Positions 63,975 to 64,000 of a stretch of DNA of 64,000 nucleotides are shown here, piece after piece (position 1 is the stretch's first letter; each line of letters starts with the position of its first letter). The stretch comes from Paraburkholderia sp. CNPSo 3272 (lineage in GTDB: Bacteria > Pseudomonadota > Gammaproteobacteria > Burkholderiales > Burkholderiaceae). A program made the translations under genes and the position numbers. The notes beneath the pieces are model-generated. The model searched no databases, had not been told where the DNA came from, and worked only from the letters and a program-made list of their open reading frames with translations. The stretch covers positions 113,668 to 177,667 of the forward strand of contig NZ_JAMBPQ010000014.1 of NCBI RefSeq assembly GCF_024206495.1, read 5' to 3'.

Positions 63975-64000
63975 CCCCGCGCCGCCTTGTCCTGCCGTGC

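Noticed and set aside
1..64000. CRISPR arrays, tRNA and rRNA genes
   Set aside because: Reading through the window showed no regularly spaced short repeats, no cloverleaf-type sequence and no rRNA segments.

Overview
The window is high-GC DNA with gene content typical of Burkholderiales, most likely Paraburkholderia or Burkholderia. Reasons: a DUF4148 exported protein, many LysR regulators with close paralogues, cyanide-insensitive-type cytochrome bd genes, hybrid sensor kinases, FUSC-family membrane proteins, and tightly packed operons interrupted by decayed islands. It looks like accessory DNA of a secondary chromosome or megaplasmid. I saw no rRNA, tRNA, CRISPR array or replication origin.

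Layout. 1-5 kb: the end of a hybrid sensor kinase facing a single-domain response regulator, then a DUF4148 protein, an lrgAB pair and a lone class B penicillin-binding protein. 5-13.5 kb: thiM, rubredoxin, an NAD-binding oxidoreductase, a ClC channel, a gentisate-dioxygenase-like cupin, a LysR gene, a broken LysR gene and a chemoreceptor. 14.1-21.4 kb: a six-gene co-directional run, cioAB-lutABC-FUSC, joining lactate oxidation to a quinol oxidase. 21.7-30.7 kb: a LysR gene, a three-gene phosphorelay (stand-alone receiver, hybrid kinase, OmpR-type regulator), and a second FUSC gene with its own divergent LysR. 30.7-34.3 kb: alsR-alsD-alsS for acetoin formation, closed by a hairpin terminator.

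34.4-40.2 kb is a mosaic of live genes and relics: a truncated oxidoreductase, an IS6-type transposase piece, a broken rubredoxin, a repeat, a Tat-exported beta-propeller plus a membrane hydroxylase, a LysR paralogue and a helicase fragment. Several of these are decayed or diverged copies of genes at 5.7-11.4 kb, so the two regions seem to share an old segmental duplication.

40.2-49.5 kb is the most interesting block. An acyl-CoA dehydrogenase, a saccharopine-dehydrogenase-like reductase, a sterol-carrier-type thiolase, an acyl-CoA ligase and an OmpW/AlkL-like porin run on the minus strand, divergent from a 906-residue MalT/AlkS-like LuxR regulator. Past a scar of transposon fragments lie a Tat-exported SDR resembling carveol-dehydrogenase-type enzymes, a GNAT, an aldehyde dehydrogenase with its LysR gene, an alpha/beta hydrolase and an orphan TatA. 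Together they suggest uptake and degradation of a hydrophobic alcohol or acid, possibly a terpenoid, alicyclic or sterol-like compound; the substrate is unknown.

56.9-64 kb is mostly decayed DNA (IS110-type transposase, LigD ligase domain, TPR and glycosyltransferase relics) around a PilZ protein, an MFS transporter, a periplasmic protein, an acidic small protein and a DUF1488-like protein.
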